Below, piece after piece: positions 26,291 through 34,813 of a stretch of 64,000 nucleotides of DNA. This stretch comes from Winogradskyella forsetii (GTDB lineage: Bacteria > Bacteroidota > Bacteroidia > Flavobacteriales > Flavobacteriaceae): positions 1,426,001-1,490,000 of the forward strand of contig NZ_CP053348.1 in assembly GCF_013394595.1 (NCBI RefSeq), written 5' to 3'. A model generated the notes under the pieces. It saw nothing but the letters and a program-made list of their open reading frames with translations. It did not search any database and had not been told where the DNA came from. Both the position numbers and the translations under genes were made by a program. Within the stretch, counting starts at the first letter, position 1. Every line of letters starts with the position of its first letter.

Positions 26291-26432
26291 GTCCATTTAT
26301 GGACAAAATATGCGTAAAAAACCAAAGTTTTTTTTTGCAACAATGCCTTTAGGTATTGCATATGGTGTACCTAAAGGCACACATTAAGAAGAGCGTTACA
26401 AGTTTTTACCCATATAAAGTCCCTAACGGGAC
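26291..26432. mobile_element. ORF-less RAYT-derived element (REP cluster)
   Basis: Order of palindromes: GTCCA-TTTA-TGGAC (26291-26304), CAATGCC-TTTA-GGTATTG (26341-26358), GTGTACC-TAAA-GGCACAC (26365-26382), GTCCC-TAAC-GGGAC (26419-26432). The same order and the same linking words (TATG, TTTTTACCCATA) flank the RAYT gene at 13909-14482, where the two inner palindromes are separated by the transposase. Here only a few bases separate them, so this looks like a miniature, non-autonomous derivative. The rest of the gap 25918-26482 shows no gene. Confidence 0.6.
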
Positions 26433-26482
26433 GAAAAATGAGAGTAAAATATATTTTATCATGTAATAATAAAAATATATAA

Positions 26483-27205
26483 ATGAAATTAGATATTTTG
26501 GCATTTGGATCACATCCAGATGATGTAGAATTAAGCTGTGGCGCAACTTTGGCAAAAGAAGTGTCAAGAGGTAAGAAAGTGGGAATTGTGGATTTAACGC
26601 GAGGCGAATTAGGCACTAGAGGTACTGCAGAAACAAGGGACGAAGAGGCTTTTAACGCGGCTAAAATTTTAGGCATTCACTCTCGGATCAATATGCGATT
26701 TGCCGATGGCTTTTTTCAAAATGATAAAGCACATCAATTGGAAATCATAAAAGTAATTCGCTATTACCAACCAGAAATTATTATTTGTAATGCAATAGAC
26801 GATAGACATATTGACCACTCTAAAGGAAGTCAATTGGTTAGTGATGCGTGTTTCTTAAGTGGTTTAAAAAAAATTGAAACCATTTATGGTGACGAAAATC
26901 AACCACAAGAACCTTGGCGACCAAAAGCGGTTTACCATTATATACAATGGAAAGATATTACACCAGACGTGGTGGTGGATGTCTCTGGTTTTATGGATAA
27001 GAAAGTGGCATCAGTATTGGCCTATAAAACCCAATTTTTTGATCCTGATAGCAAAGAGCCTGAAACGCCTATTTCCAGTAAGAATTTCACAGATAGTGTG
27101 GCGTATAGGGCTCGGAATTTAGGACGTTTAATCGGCGTAGAACATGCTGAAGGTTTTACGGTTGAACGTTTTCCTGGTGTGGATAGTTTATTTGATTTGA
27201 AGTAG
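26483..27205 (+). CDS. bshB1: Bacillithiol biosynthesis deacetylase BshB1
   Basis: A 240-residue LmbE-like zinc deacetylase that removes acetate from GlcNAc-malate during bacillithiol synthesis. The N-terminal metal site AFGSHPDDVELSCGA and the distal HIDHSKGSQL motif are intact, and DLTRGELGTRGTAETRDEE is the highly conserved BshB1 block. Length and the C-terminal ERFPG region agree with BshB1 rather than MshB. It stands alone, with a REP cluster just upstream. Presence implies a bacillithiol thiol pool; bshA and bshC are not in the window. Confidence 0.92.
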   Translation: MKLDILAFGSHPDDVELSCGATLAKEVSRGKKVGIVDLTRGELGTRGTAETRDEEAFNAAKILGIHSRINMRFADGFFQNDKAHQLEIIKVIRYYQPEIIICNAIDDRHIDHSKGSQLVSDACFLSGLKKIETIYGDENQPQEPWRPKAVYHYIQWKDITPDVVVDVSGFMDKKVASVLAYKTQFFDPDSKEPETPISSKNFTDSVAYRARNLGRLIGVEHAEGFTVERFPGVDSLFDLK

Positions 27206-27417
27206 GTTGACTAGATGTGATTTGGTAGTTTAAGAGAGTTGATTCTAATACGTTTTTATCATCAGTTTGATCGCCTCTAAACCTAGAATTCTAGTGGTTA
27301 TATTCGGACGTAAGATTTTCTTATTTGTTTATATGTGCTTTAAATAGGATTAATGCGTGACGTTTTTGCTTATAACGTTTTATTTCCAGCCTGTCTATTT
27401 GTATTCATTTTTAGAAT

Positions 27418-27654
27418 TTATTTATTTTTAGTGAAGTGGTTTGTTTCCATTTCGCTGTTAATAATTCTTCTTTTTAATATAGTTTTGTCAATTATCCTAA
27501 ATATTACTCCGAAGCCAACAATGGTAAATATAAATTGTAGAATATTAAGAGTAATTTCAGATTTCACATAAACTCCAATATGTGGTTTAATCATTAACGT
27601 AATACCAAAGCTAAAGACTAGTGAAATAAATGCTACTATTGTTTTTGAAATCAT
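27418..27654 (-). CDS. Small two-TM hypothetical protein
   Basis: A 78-residue protein from the Met at 27654 (MISKTIVAFISLVFSFG), chosen because the first TM helix starts directly after it; upstream Mets at 27675 and 27708 are alternatives. A second TM is at about 40-60 and a basic cytoplasmic tail follows. No family recognised. Confidence 0.45.
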   Translation of the reverse strand: MISKTIVAFISLVFSFGITLMIKPHIGVYVKSEITLNILQFIFTIVGFGVIFRIIDKTILKRRIINSEMETNHFTKNK

Positions 27655-27805
27655 TTTAATTGGATTTGAATGCATTTTTAATGAATGCAAAAGTATTTGA
27701 CATATCATTTTTCATAATTATAGACAGCTCAAAAGGTTAGGTTATACACATTTTATTGAAAATTTTATTATAACCTCCCAAACAGGAGTTATTCAGAACC
27801 GAATC

Positions 27806-28360
27806 TCATTTCCATTTAATCCCACAGCCCACACTCGGCTTTTGGTCAGGATTTACAGTTTCGTTCTCAATCAAGGCATTCATGGCTTGTCGAATATCTT
27901 TTCCTGTGACTGGTTTGAAGTTTCCTGGTCTGGAATCATCCAACTGACCTGTGTAAACCAATTTTAAGTCTTTATCGAACAAGAAAAAATCGGGCGTGCA
28001 TGCGGCATCATAAGCTTTGGCGACCTCTTGGGTTTGGTCGTACAAATAAGGAAAAATATAGTCGTTATCTATTGCGTTTTTTTTCATTAATTCTGGCCTG
28101 TCCTGTGGATAGTTATCGATATCGTTACTCGAAATTGCAATACATTTTATGCCTTTAGAAACATAATCTTTAGCCAATTTTGAGAGTTGGTCGTTAACAT
28201 GCATTACAAAAGGGCAATGATTGCAAATAAACATTACTAACGTTGCAGTGGTGCCTTTTAGTTCATCTAGTGACTTTTTGGTGTCGTCAACTGTATCGAT
28301 AAGTTTAAAGTCTGGTGCTTTGGTGCCAAGTGGCAACATATTGGATTCTGTGCGAGCCAT
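27806..28360 (-). CDS. Thioredoxin-family (AhpC/TSA-like) protein
   Basis: A 184-residue redoxin-fold protein without a signal peptide. The peroxidase-type motif is FICNHCPFVMHVNDQL, a CxxC that places it in the group of thioredoxin-fold proteins with CNHCP found in many bacteria. Other conserved parts are GTKAPDFKLIDT, CIAISSNDIDNYPQD and the C-terminal GCGIKWK. It presumably reduces disulfides or peroxides in the cytoplasm. Monocistronic and divergent from the tRNA-binding gene. Confidence 0.82.
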   Translation of the reverse strand: MARTESNMLPLGTKAPDFKLIDTVDDTKKSLDELKGTTATLVMFICNHCPFVMHVNDQLSKLAKDYVSKGIKCIAISSNDIDNYPQDRPELMKKNAIDNDYIFPYLYDQTQEVAKAYDAACTPDFFLFDKDLKLVYTGQLDDSRPGNFKPVTGKDIRQAMNALIENETVNPDQKPSVGCGIKWK

Positions 28361-28435
28361 AGTTTTTTTATATTTATGATTAAATTAAATATTTATGATT
28401 AAATTAACGAGATACCCACATTCGTGGGAAATATT

Positions 28436-28771
28436 ATGGAAAAGATAATAACTTATGAAGACTTTACAAAGGTAGATTTACGAATTGGGACAATTATTGC
28501 TGTTAATGATTTCCCGAATGCTCGTCGTCCTGCGTATCAACTTACCATCGATTTTGGTGACTTAGGAATTAAAAAATCGTCAGCACAGATTACAACGCAA
28601 TACCAAAAAGCGGAGTTGTTGCAAAAACAAATTGTGGCTGTGGTTAACTTTCCTAAAAAGCAGATCGCCAATTTTATGAGTGAATGTTTGGTGGTTGGTG
28701 CCGTGAAAGCGGATGATGTGTTTTTGTTGCATCCGGAAATAAAAGTTAGGAATGGCGCTGTGGTTTCTTGA
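28436..28771 (+). CDS. csaA: CsaA-like tRNA-binding protein
   Basis: A 111-residue OB-fold protein from the inner ATG at 28436 (MEKIITYEDFTKVDLRIGTI), the canonical start of CsaA; an ATG four codons upstream is possible. Conserved DLRIGTI, SAQIT and VVNFPKKQIANFMSE.LV match the tRNA-binding domain. CsaA is a homodimer with tRNA-binding and chaperone-like activity. Symbol given on similarity to the family; no export partners are nearby. Confidence 0.85.
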   Translation: MEKIITYEDFTKVDLRIGTIIAVNDFPNARRPAYQLTIDFGDLGIKKSSAQITTQYQKAELLQKQIVAVVNFPKKQIANFMSECLVVGAVKADDVFLLHPEIKVRNGAVVS

Positions 28772-28777
28772 TTATTT

Positions 28778-28910
28778 CACAAAGTTACGCAGAGAATGTA
28801 CAAAGATTCGCAGAGAAATTTGTAAATTCATTTACGTTTTTTAGTAAAATTTGAAACATTCAATGATTTTCTCTGTGTATCTCCGTGTAACTTTGTGAAT
28901 CTCTGTGTAA
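28778..28910. repeat. Imperfect inverted repeat CACAAAGTTACGCAGAGA type
   Basis: The left part (CACAAAGTTACGCAGAGAATG, CAAAGATTCGCAGAGAAAT) is mirrored on the right by TTCTCTGTGTATCTCCGTG and TAACTTTGTGAATCTCTGTG. Intergenic palindromic repeats of this kind are widespread in Flavobacteria. Confidence 0.6.
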
Positions 28911-28922
28911 CAAGCTATTTCT

Positions 28923-28953
28923 AAAAAAAAACCGTCACAAATCGTAACGGTTT
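28923..28953 (-). terminator. Intrinsic terminator of the PUR-alpha gene
   Basis: AACCGT and ACGGTT pair across CACAAATCGTA; the preceding A-run is a T-run on the minus strand. It follows the minus-strand gene ending at 28978. Confidence 0.6.
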
Positions 28954-28977
28954 CATTTATAATTTTAAAAGTCAATT

Positions 28978-29367
28978 TTAGATATCGTCAAAACTAATAT
29001 CTGTAAAACTTTCAGTGCTTTTTGTGTCTTCTGGCGTTTTTGCTTCTTGAGCGACAAAATCATCTTCACGTTTAAAGTCTTTTTGGTGACGTTCGCTAAT
29101 CACTTCTGTACCTTTTTCGTCAATGATATAATCGGTCATTTCAGCTAAGATTTCCCTAAATTCAACAAAATCCTCTTTGTAAAGGTAGATTTTATGTTTT
29201 TTATAATGGAACGAACCATCGTCATTGGTAAACTTCTTACTCTCCGTAATCGTTAAATAATAATCACCAGCTTTTGTAGCTCTAACATCAAAGAAATAGG
29301 TTCTTCTTCCGGCACGTAATACTTTAGAATAAATTTCTTCCTTGTCCATCATTTCATAATCACTCAT
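28978..29367 (-). CDS. DUF3276 / PUR-alpha-like nucleic-acid-binding protein
   Basis: A 129-residue cytoplasmic protein with the Bacteroidota/Spirochaete PUR repeat: SKVLRAGRRTYFFDVRATK, followed by DYYLTITESKK and HKIYLYKEDFVEFREIL. The C-terminal tail is acidic and unordered. The family binds single-stranded nucleic acid, and Bacteroidota and Borrelia relatives act as DNA/RNA-binding regulators. A Met at codon 6 is an alternative start. Confidence 0.85.
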   Translation of the reverse strand: MSDYEMMDKEEIYSKVLRAGRRTYFFDVRATKAGDYYLTITESKKFTNDDGSFHYKKHKIYLYKEDFVEFREILAEMTDYIIDEKGTEVISERHQKDFKREDDFVAQEAKTPEDTKSTESFTDISFDDI

Positions 29368-29430
29368 ATCTCAATTTTTATAATTTCAAATCCAAAAATC
29401 TAAAAAAAAAGTAACCTAAGCAACAAATAC

Positions 29431-31185
29431 TTACATTTCTTTTTCTGAGAGTTGTTTAATATAAAGTTCTTTATAGTAACCATCAGTATTTATAAGACTT
29501 TCATGATTACCAGACTCTCTTATTTTACCATCTTCCAATACAATAATTTTATCCGCATTCTTTGCTGATGATACACGATGGCTCACAATTATCGTTGTTT
29601 TGTCTTTAGTTAGCTTTACTAGATTTTTTAAGATTTTTTCTTCAGTTTCTGTGTCAACAGCAGATAAACAGTCGTCAAACAACAGAATATCCGGTTTTTT
29701 GATGACAGCTCTCGCAATGGATACACGCTGCTTTTGTCCGCCAGAAAGGGTAATACCACGTTCGCCCAAAACCGTATCGTAACCTTTGCTAAAGCCGATG
29801 ATGTTTTTGTGTACTCTGGCATTTTTCGCCGCTTCTATAACTTCGTCGTCCGTAGCATCTTCTTTTCCGAATTTGATATTGTTCTTTATGGAGTCCGAAA
29901 ACAAAAAGGCATCTTGAGGTACATAGCCAATACTTTCTCTAAGGCTGAAAAGATTCAAGTCTGAAATAATAGTATCATCAATTAATATGGTACCATTATT
30001 TATATCGTACAAACGACCAATTAAATCCAGAATAGTGGATTTTCCTGAACCTGTTTTTCCTAAAATGGCTAACGTTTCTCCAGATTTCAGCGTGAAACTA
30101 ACATCTTTCAAAGCTTTGATATTAGTGTCAGGATAAACGAAGGATACATTTTTAAACTCAATATCGCCCTTTATGGGTGTAAGTTCATTTGCGCTGTTCT
30201 TAATATCCGGTTCTGTATCCAAAAATTCGTTAATGCGTTCTTGTGATGCTTCTGCTTGTTGTATTAAAGACGTTACCCAACCAACGGTGGCGACTGGCCA
30301 AGTAAGCATATTAACATAGATAATGAATTCTGCAATAGTCCCGATATTTTCAATTTTACCATTCATATATTGCATGCCTCCTACATAGATAACTATAAGA
30401 TTACTCACCCCAATCAATAAAATCATCAATGGAAAAAATAAGGCTTGCACTTTAGTAAGGTTAATTTGTTTCTGACGGTTTTCCGCAGAAAGATGTTCAA
30501 ATTCCACATTGGTTCTAGGTTCAATACCGTACGATTTTATAACCGAAATGCCGCTGAATGTTTCCTGTGAATACGTAGAAAGTGTAGAAAGCGATTGCTG
30601 CACTATGGTGCTTCGCTTATTGATCATTCGGCTCAATTTATAAATGGCAACCGATAAAAACGGTAAAGGTAGCAACGTGTATAAAGTTAATGATGGAGAT
30701 CGATCAATCATATAAATAATGGCGACGGCAAAAAGTGTAAGTGTGTTCATGGTGTACATAATTGCAGGACCAACATACATCCTAACTTTACCGACATCTT
30801 CACTAATACGATTCATGAGGTCACCAGTTCTGTTCGACTTATAGAAATTTAAAGACAGTACTTGATAGTGCTGATAGACTTCATTCTTAAGATCAAATTC
30901 AATGTAACGCGACACATTAATAATCGTTTGGCGCATTAAAAACGTGAAAACGCCAGCAACCACAGCGGCTCCAATAAGATAGAGAATATTTGTGGTTAAG
31001 TCACTTCTAAAAACTTCCTTTGTAATTTTGCCATCCAAATGGTCCGATACTACATTGATGGAAGCCCCTATTAATCTTGGTGTGAAAAGCGCAAATATCT
31101 TAGCAATAATAGTGATGATGATACCTACAATTAAGCGGTATCTGTATTTGTAAAAATATTTATTGAGGTGTTTTAGTGCTTTCAT
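29431..31185 (-). CDS. ABC exporter (fused permease-ATPase)
   Basis: A 584-residue half-transporter, with the six-helix type 1 exporter domain (about 1-310) and the ATPase domain (about 335-575). Walker A is LGKTGSGKSTIL, the signature LSGGQKQRVSIARA, and Walker B ILLFDDCLSAVD with the H-loop VSHRVS; note Cys-Leu-Ser after Walker B in place of the usual Glu region DEATS, which is common in this MdlB-like subgroup. Likely dimeric; substrate is probably a lipid or drug. Divergent from the dehydrogenase gene at 31316. Confidence 0.88.
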   Translation of the reverse strand: MKALKHLNKYFYKYRYRLIVGIIITIIAKIFALFTPRLIGASINVVSDHLDGKITKEVFRSDLTTNILYLIGAAVVAGVFTFLMRQTIINVSRYIEFDLKNEVYQHYQVLSLNFYKSNRTGDLMNRISEDVGKVRMYVGPAIMYTMNTLTLFAVAIIYMIDRSPSLTLYTLLPLPFLSVAIYKLSRMINKRSTIVQQSLSTLSTYSQETFSGISVIKSYGIEPRTNVEFEHLSAENRQKQINLTKVQALFFPLMILLIGVSNLIVIYVGGMQYMNGKIENIGTIAEFIIYVNMLTWPVATVGWVTSLIQQAEASQERINEFLDTEPDIKNSANELTPIKGDIEFKNVSFVYPDTNIKALKDVSFTLKSGETLAILGKTGSGKSTILDLIGRLYDINNGTILIDDTIISDLNLFSLRESIGYVPQDAFLFSDSIKNNIKFGKEDATDDEVIEAAKNARVHKNIIGFSKGYDTVLGERGITLSGGQKQRVSIARAVIKKPDILLFDDCLSAVDTETEEKILKNLVKLTKDKTTIIVSHRVSSAKNADKIIVLEDGKIRESGNHESLINTDGYYKELYIKQLSEKEM

Positions 31186-31239
31186 TTTGTATTTGGTAGC
31201 TCAAAAGTATTACGATAATCGTATTTTATAGTTAATATT

Positions 31240-31270
31240 TTGCTAATGCTCTATTATTAATTTATTTTTG
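31240..31270 (+). promoter_or_regulatory. Bacteroidota-type promoter of the dehydrogenase
   Basis: TTG (31240-31242) and TATTTTTG (31263-31270) are spaced by 20 bases, matching the -33/-7 consensus TTG-N19-20-TAnnTTTG, and sit about 45 bases before the ATG at 31316. Confidence 0.6.
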
Positions 31271-31315
31271 CACGCTGTTTTTAGATTTTCTTTAAACGCC
31301 CTAAACTTAACTTGC

Positions 31316-32419
31316 ATGACTTCAGAAATTATATCATCAAAAGAATTAAAAAAAATAGATCCTGTTTTTGGACAACCATCTTTTGATGACCATGAGCAAA
31401 TCGTTTTTTGCAACGACAAAGATACTGGTTTAAAAGCTATAATCGGTATTCATAATACAGTTTTAGGACCAGCTTTGGGTGGCACCAGAATGTGGAATTA
31501 CGCTAACGAATGGGAAGCCCTCAATGATGTGTTGCGTTTGTCTCGTGGAATGACCTTTAAGTCTGCTATCACAGGATTAAACCTCGGTGGAGGAAAAGCG
31601 GTCATTATTGGTGATGCCAAAACCCAGAAAACATCAGAATTGATGAAACGTTTTGGAGAGTTTGTCCATTCTTTAAGCGGACGATACATCACAGCGGAAG
31701 ATGTTGGAATGACAACTGAAGATATGGATACGGTACGCGAAGTGACACCTTATGTTACAGGTATTTCTGAAAGTAAAGGTGGTGCAGGAAATCCGTCTCC
31801 AATAACAGCTTACGGTGTTTTTATGGGTATGAAAGCTGCGGCTAAATTTCAGTTTGGATCCGATATTCTAGAAGATAAAAATGTATTTGTTCAAGGTATC
31901 GGAAATGTTGGTGAAGCACTTGTTGAGCACTTGGTCAATGAAGGTGCTAACGTTACTATTGCGGACCTGAGCCAAGACCGTTTGGAACAAATAAGGTCAA
32001 AATATGGAGCAACGATTTATGGAGGTCAGGATATTTATAGCGAAACCATGGATATTTATGCACCGTGCGCTTTAGGTGCCACTATTAACGACGATACCAT
32101 TTATAAATTGAAGGCTAAGATTATTGCTGGAGCTGCAAATAATCAATTAGCTGAAGAAAAAAAGCACGGTAAAATTCTACAAGAACGTGGTATCGTATAT
32201 GCACCAGATTTTTTGATCAATGCTGGAGGAATTATTAATGTTTATGCGGAATTAGAGAATTACGACCGACAAGAAATAATGCGTAAAACGGAAAACATCT
32301 ATAATACCACACTCGAAATTTTAGACAATGCCAAAGTGAATAATTTAACAACCCACAATGCGGCTTTAAACATAGCTAGAGAGCGTATTGAAACTCGTAA
32401 AAGAGAAAATATGAAATAG
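31316..32419 (+). CDS. Glu/Leu/Phe/Val dehydrogenase (leucine dehydrogenase-like)
   Basis: A 367-residue NAD-dependent amino-acid dehydrogenase. The first ATG after the promoter (31316) is used; the frame is open further upstream, but that part overlaps the promoter. The substrate-binding ALGGTRMW, the catalytic loop LNLGGGKAVIIGD with the catalytic Lys, and the Rossmann loop GIGNVGEAL are intact. The length and the short N-terminal domain fit Leu/Val dehydrogenase more than glutamate dehydrogenase. The enzyme deaminates branched-chain amino acids reversibly. Confidence 0.88.
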   Translation: MTSEIISSKELKKIDPVFGQPSFDDHEQIVFCNDKDTGLKAIIGIHNTVLGPALGGTRMWNYANEWEALNDVLRLSRGMTFKSAITGLNLGGGKAVIIGDAKTQKTSELMKRFGEFVHSLSGRYITAEDVGMTTEDMDTVREVTPYVTGISESKGGAGNPSPITAYGVFMGMKAAAKFQFGSDILEDKNVFVQGIGNVGEALVEHLVNEGANVTIADLSQDRLEQIRSKYGATIYGGQDIYSETMDIYAPCALGATINDDTIYKLKAKIIAGAANNQLAEEKKHGKILQERGIVYAPDFLINAGGIINVYAELENYDRQEIMRKTENIYNTTLEILDNAKVNNLTTHNAALNIARERIETRKRENMK

Positions 32420-32597
32420 AGGTAGATTAATTTTTATTTCAAAATGAAGTGATTTAAACTATTAACATTTAAGCGAAAATTAATGATTTTTTGGCTAGTT
32501 GAAGACTTTTTTGATTTACATAGCAGCGTTACGGAAAGAAAAAAAGACAATAAATAGACGAAAAAGAGAAATTTTTTAGCGAATGGAAAAAGTTTAA

Positions 32598-32626
32598 TTG
32601 ACTTCAATAAAATAATAGTATTTTTG
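32598..32626 (+). promoter_or_regulatory. Bacteroidota-type promoter of nusB
   Basis: TTG (32598-32600) and TATTTTTG (32619-32626) are spaced by 18 bases and lie about 60 bases before the nusB ATG. Transcription should begin within a few bases of the hairpin at 32630-32657. Confidence 0.65.
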
Positions 32627-32629
32627 CAC

Positions 32630-32657
32630 GGTGAATTTTTAAAAATTCACCTTTTTT
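32630..32657 (+). promoter_or_regulatory. 5' leader hairpin with U-tract before nusB
   Basis: A perfect 11-base inverted repeat, GGTGAATTTTT directly followed by AAAAATTCACC, then six T. This looks like an intrinsic terminator or attenuator lying between the promoter and the ATG at 32687. It may alternatively stabilise the 5' end of the mRNA. Only the sequence is seen; a regulatory role is inference. Confidence 0.5.
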
Positions 32658-32686
32658 AATAACCATAACAAAGCGAGTTCTTACAC

Positions 32687-33631
32687 ATGCTAAACCGAAG
32701 ACACATCAGAATAAAAGTCATGCAATCTATGTATGCTTTTAAAGGTACAGAAAGTGATGATTTAACAAAAGAACAAAAGTTTTTGCTTCACAGTTTAGAT
32801 AGCATGTACGATTTATACCTGTCACTTTTGGCGTTACTTACCGAACTACACAAAAAGAGTAAGGATCATAACGAAAAGCTTCAAAAGAAGCTAGTGAAAT
32901 CTGAGGCCGATAAAAACCCGAATTTAAAGTTTCAAGACAATCAACTTTTGTATCTTATCAGCAGTAATACAATGCTGCAAGATGCGATAGCGAAGCGAAA
33001 ACTGAATTATTGGGATTTAGATTTTGAGTATGTCGATATCATTTTTAAGGCGATTTTAAAAAGTGACCTTTACAAGAATTACACAACGGAAACGGAGACC
33101 AGCTTCAAAAAGGACAAGCAGTTTATAATCGAAATTTTTACTGAAATCATTGCGCCAAATGATAAGCTTTACGATTTTTTTGAAGATAAAAAACTCACTT
33201 GGGTAGATGATTTACCTGTGGTGAATACGGCTATTTTGAAAGTATTACGAAAATTGAAATTAACTTCTCCCGAAACAGCTTTATTACCGGATTTATATAA
33301 AGATGACGATGATAAGGAATTTGCAATTGATTTATTCAAAAAAACATTTCTCAATAGCTCAAAGTATGCTGAGGAAATTAGCGAAAAAACGACTAATTGG
33401 GATTCTGAACGTTTGGCAAGTTTAGATGGTGTGTTGCTAAAAATGGCACTTTGTGAATTTCAGAAGTTTTCATCCATACCTTATAAAGTGACTATTAATG
33501 AATATTTAGAAATCGCCAAGGAATATTCTACACCGAAAAGTAGCTTGTTTATCAATGGGATTTTAGATAAAATAGTAAAAGAATACCAATCTGAAAATAA
33601 GCATCTTAAAGCTGGAAGAGGCTTGATGTAA
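32687..33631 (+). CDS. nusB: Transcription antitermination factor NusB, long form
   Basis: A 314-residue protein. The NusB fold is recognised by the N-terminal MLNRRHIRIKVMQSMYAFK and by the C-terminal block WDSERLASLDGVLLKMALCEF followed by KVTINEYLEIAKEYSTPKS. At about twice the usual 140-160 residues, it has a middle extension (about 60-170), which is normal in Bacteroidota NusB. It acts with NusA/NusE in rRNA antitermination. The DUF1573 and yajC genes that follow are its usual neighbours in this group. Confidence 0.9.
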   Translation: MLNRRHIRIKVMQSMYAFKGTESDDLTKEQKFLLHSLDSMYDLYLSLLALLTELHKKSKDHNEKLQKKLVKSEADKNPNLKFQDNQLLYLISSNTMLQDAIAKRKLNYWDLDFEYVDIIFKAILKSDLYKNYTTETETSFKKDKQFIIEIFTEIIAPNDKLYDFFEDKKLTWVDDLPVVNTAILKVLRKLKLTSPETALLPDLYKDDDDKEFAIDLFKKTFLNSSKYAEEISEKTTNWDSERLASLDGVLLKMALCEFQKFSSIPYKVTINEYLEIAKEYSTPKSSLFINGILDKIVKEYQSENKHLKAGRGLM

Positions 33632-33786
33632 GCCATAAATAGTATCTAGATTTTCGGTTTTAGTGTACATTAAGACATCTTTTTCGTACAAAAACCTGTT
33701 AAGAAAGGGCTAAAAATTTTAATTAGACAAAATAATCATTAGCTTTGCCAGCTGAAAATAAATCTTAACCATTAAAAATAAAAATA

Positions 33787-34356
33787 ATGAAAAAAGTAAT
33801 TTTAGGACTTAGTGCATTATGTATGGTAGCATTTACATCTTGTAAAGAAGATGCTGCTAGCAAAATTAAATCTGAAAATATTGCAGTTGCAGCAGAAAGA
33901 GATGCTAATGCAGGAGATTTTCCAGTAATTTCATTTGATAAAACGGAACACGATTTTGGAACTATCGAAAATGGAACACCAGTAGAAACAACTTTTAAAT
34001 ATGAAAATACAGGTAACTCTATGTTAGTTGTAAGTAACATTAAAAGTACTTGTGGTTGTACTGTACCATCTAACTGGACAAAAGAAGTTGCGCCAGGAGA
34101 AACAGGTGAGTTTACTGTAAAGTTTAACGGAAAAGGAAACGGGAATAAAGTTAGTAAGTCAATTACCATGACTACAAATACAGAAAAGGGTAAAGAAATT
34201 GTTAAGATTTCCGCTTTTGTGGAAAAGGATCCTAATGCACCAGTTAAAGCGGCACCTCAAACAGCTAAACAAACTGTTAATCCTTTAGCGACACCAGTTG
34301 CAGCTCCAACAAAATCTTCTACACAACCAGGTCACGAAGGTCATAACCACGATTAA
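33787..34356 (+). CDS. DUF1573 lipoprotein
   Basis: A 189-residue lipoprotein with lipobox AFTSCKE (Cys at about residue 19). The single DUF1573 Ig-like domain (about 50-150) shows the characteristic EHDFGTIENG, FKYENTGNS and IKSTCGCTVP, and is followed by a Pro/Ala/Thr-rich tail ending in GHEGHNHD, a His-rich terminus that may bind metal. Promoter element TAGCTTTG (33740-33747) lies upstream. Function unknown; yajC starts 11 bases after it and is probably in the same operon. Confidence 0.85.
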   Translation: MKKVILGLSALCMVAFTSCKEDAASKIKSENIAVAAERDANAGDFPVISFDKTEHDFGTIENGTPVETTFKYENTGNSMLVVSNIKSTCGCTVPSNWTKEVAPGETGEFTVKFNGKGNGNKVSKSITMTTNTEKGKEIVKISAFVEKDPNAPVKAAPQTAKQTVNPLATPVAAPTKSSTQPGHEGHNHD

Positions 34357-34367
34357 TTAAATACTGA

Positions 34368-34655
34368 ATGGATTTAGGAACTGTTTTACCGTTTTTGGGC
34401 ATATTTGCTGTGATGTATTTCTTTATGATTGCACCACAAATGAAACGCTCTAAACAAGAAAAAAAGTTTGCTGCAGAACTAAAACGTGGCGATCGTGTGA
34501 TTACTAAAAGTGGTATGCACGGAAAGGTTGTAGATCTAAATGATAAAGACAACAGCTGTGTTATTGAAACATTGGCAGGAAAAATAAAATTTGACCGTTC
34601 CGCAATTTCTATGGAAATGAGTTCGAAGTTAAATGCACCAGCTACAACAAAATAA
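34368..34655 (+). CDS. yajC: Preprotein translocase subunit YajC
   Basis: A 95-residue accessory subunit of the SecDF-YajC complex. The single N-terminal TM helix (FLGIFAVMYFFMIAPQMKR) and the following conserved PQMKRSKQEKKF.AELKRGDRVITKSGMHGKV are diagnostic. It is followed by a strong terminator, so the usual downstream YbbR and coaE genes of other Flavobacteriia are not in this operon. Confidence 0.92.
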   Translation: MDLGTVLPFLGIFAVMYFFMIAPQMKRSKQEKKFAAELKRGDRVITKSGMHGKVVDLNDKDNSCVIETLAGKIKFDRSAISMEMSSKLNAPATTK

Positions 34656-34678
34656 GCTTATTGCATTTTAGAAATATA

Positions 34679-34713
34679 AAAAGACTGTTCGTTTATTTGA
34701 ACAGTCTTTTTTT
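34679..34713 (+). terminator. Intrinsic terminator after yajC
   Basis: AAAGACTGTTC and GAACAGTCTTT form a perfect 11-base stem with loop GTTTATTT, followed by a long T-run. Confidence 0.8.
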
Positions 34714-34813
34714 TTGTTAAAGGGTTTTATTGATGAACTCGTTTAGACTTCAAAGCTTATCGTTGCTGAGTGAAGTCGAAACTAAACCTTTGAGATTTTT
34801 ATAATTAAGCATA

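Noticed and set aside
26371-26676. A minus-strand open frame of about 100 codons opposite the bshB1 start
   Set aside because: It is antisense to the conserved bshB1 coding region and the REP cluster and has no recognisable product.
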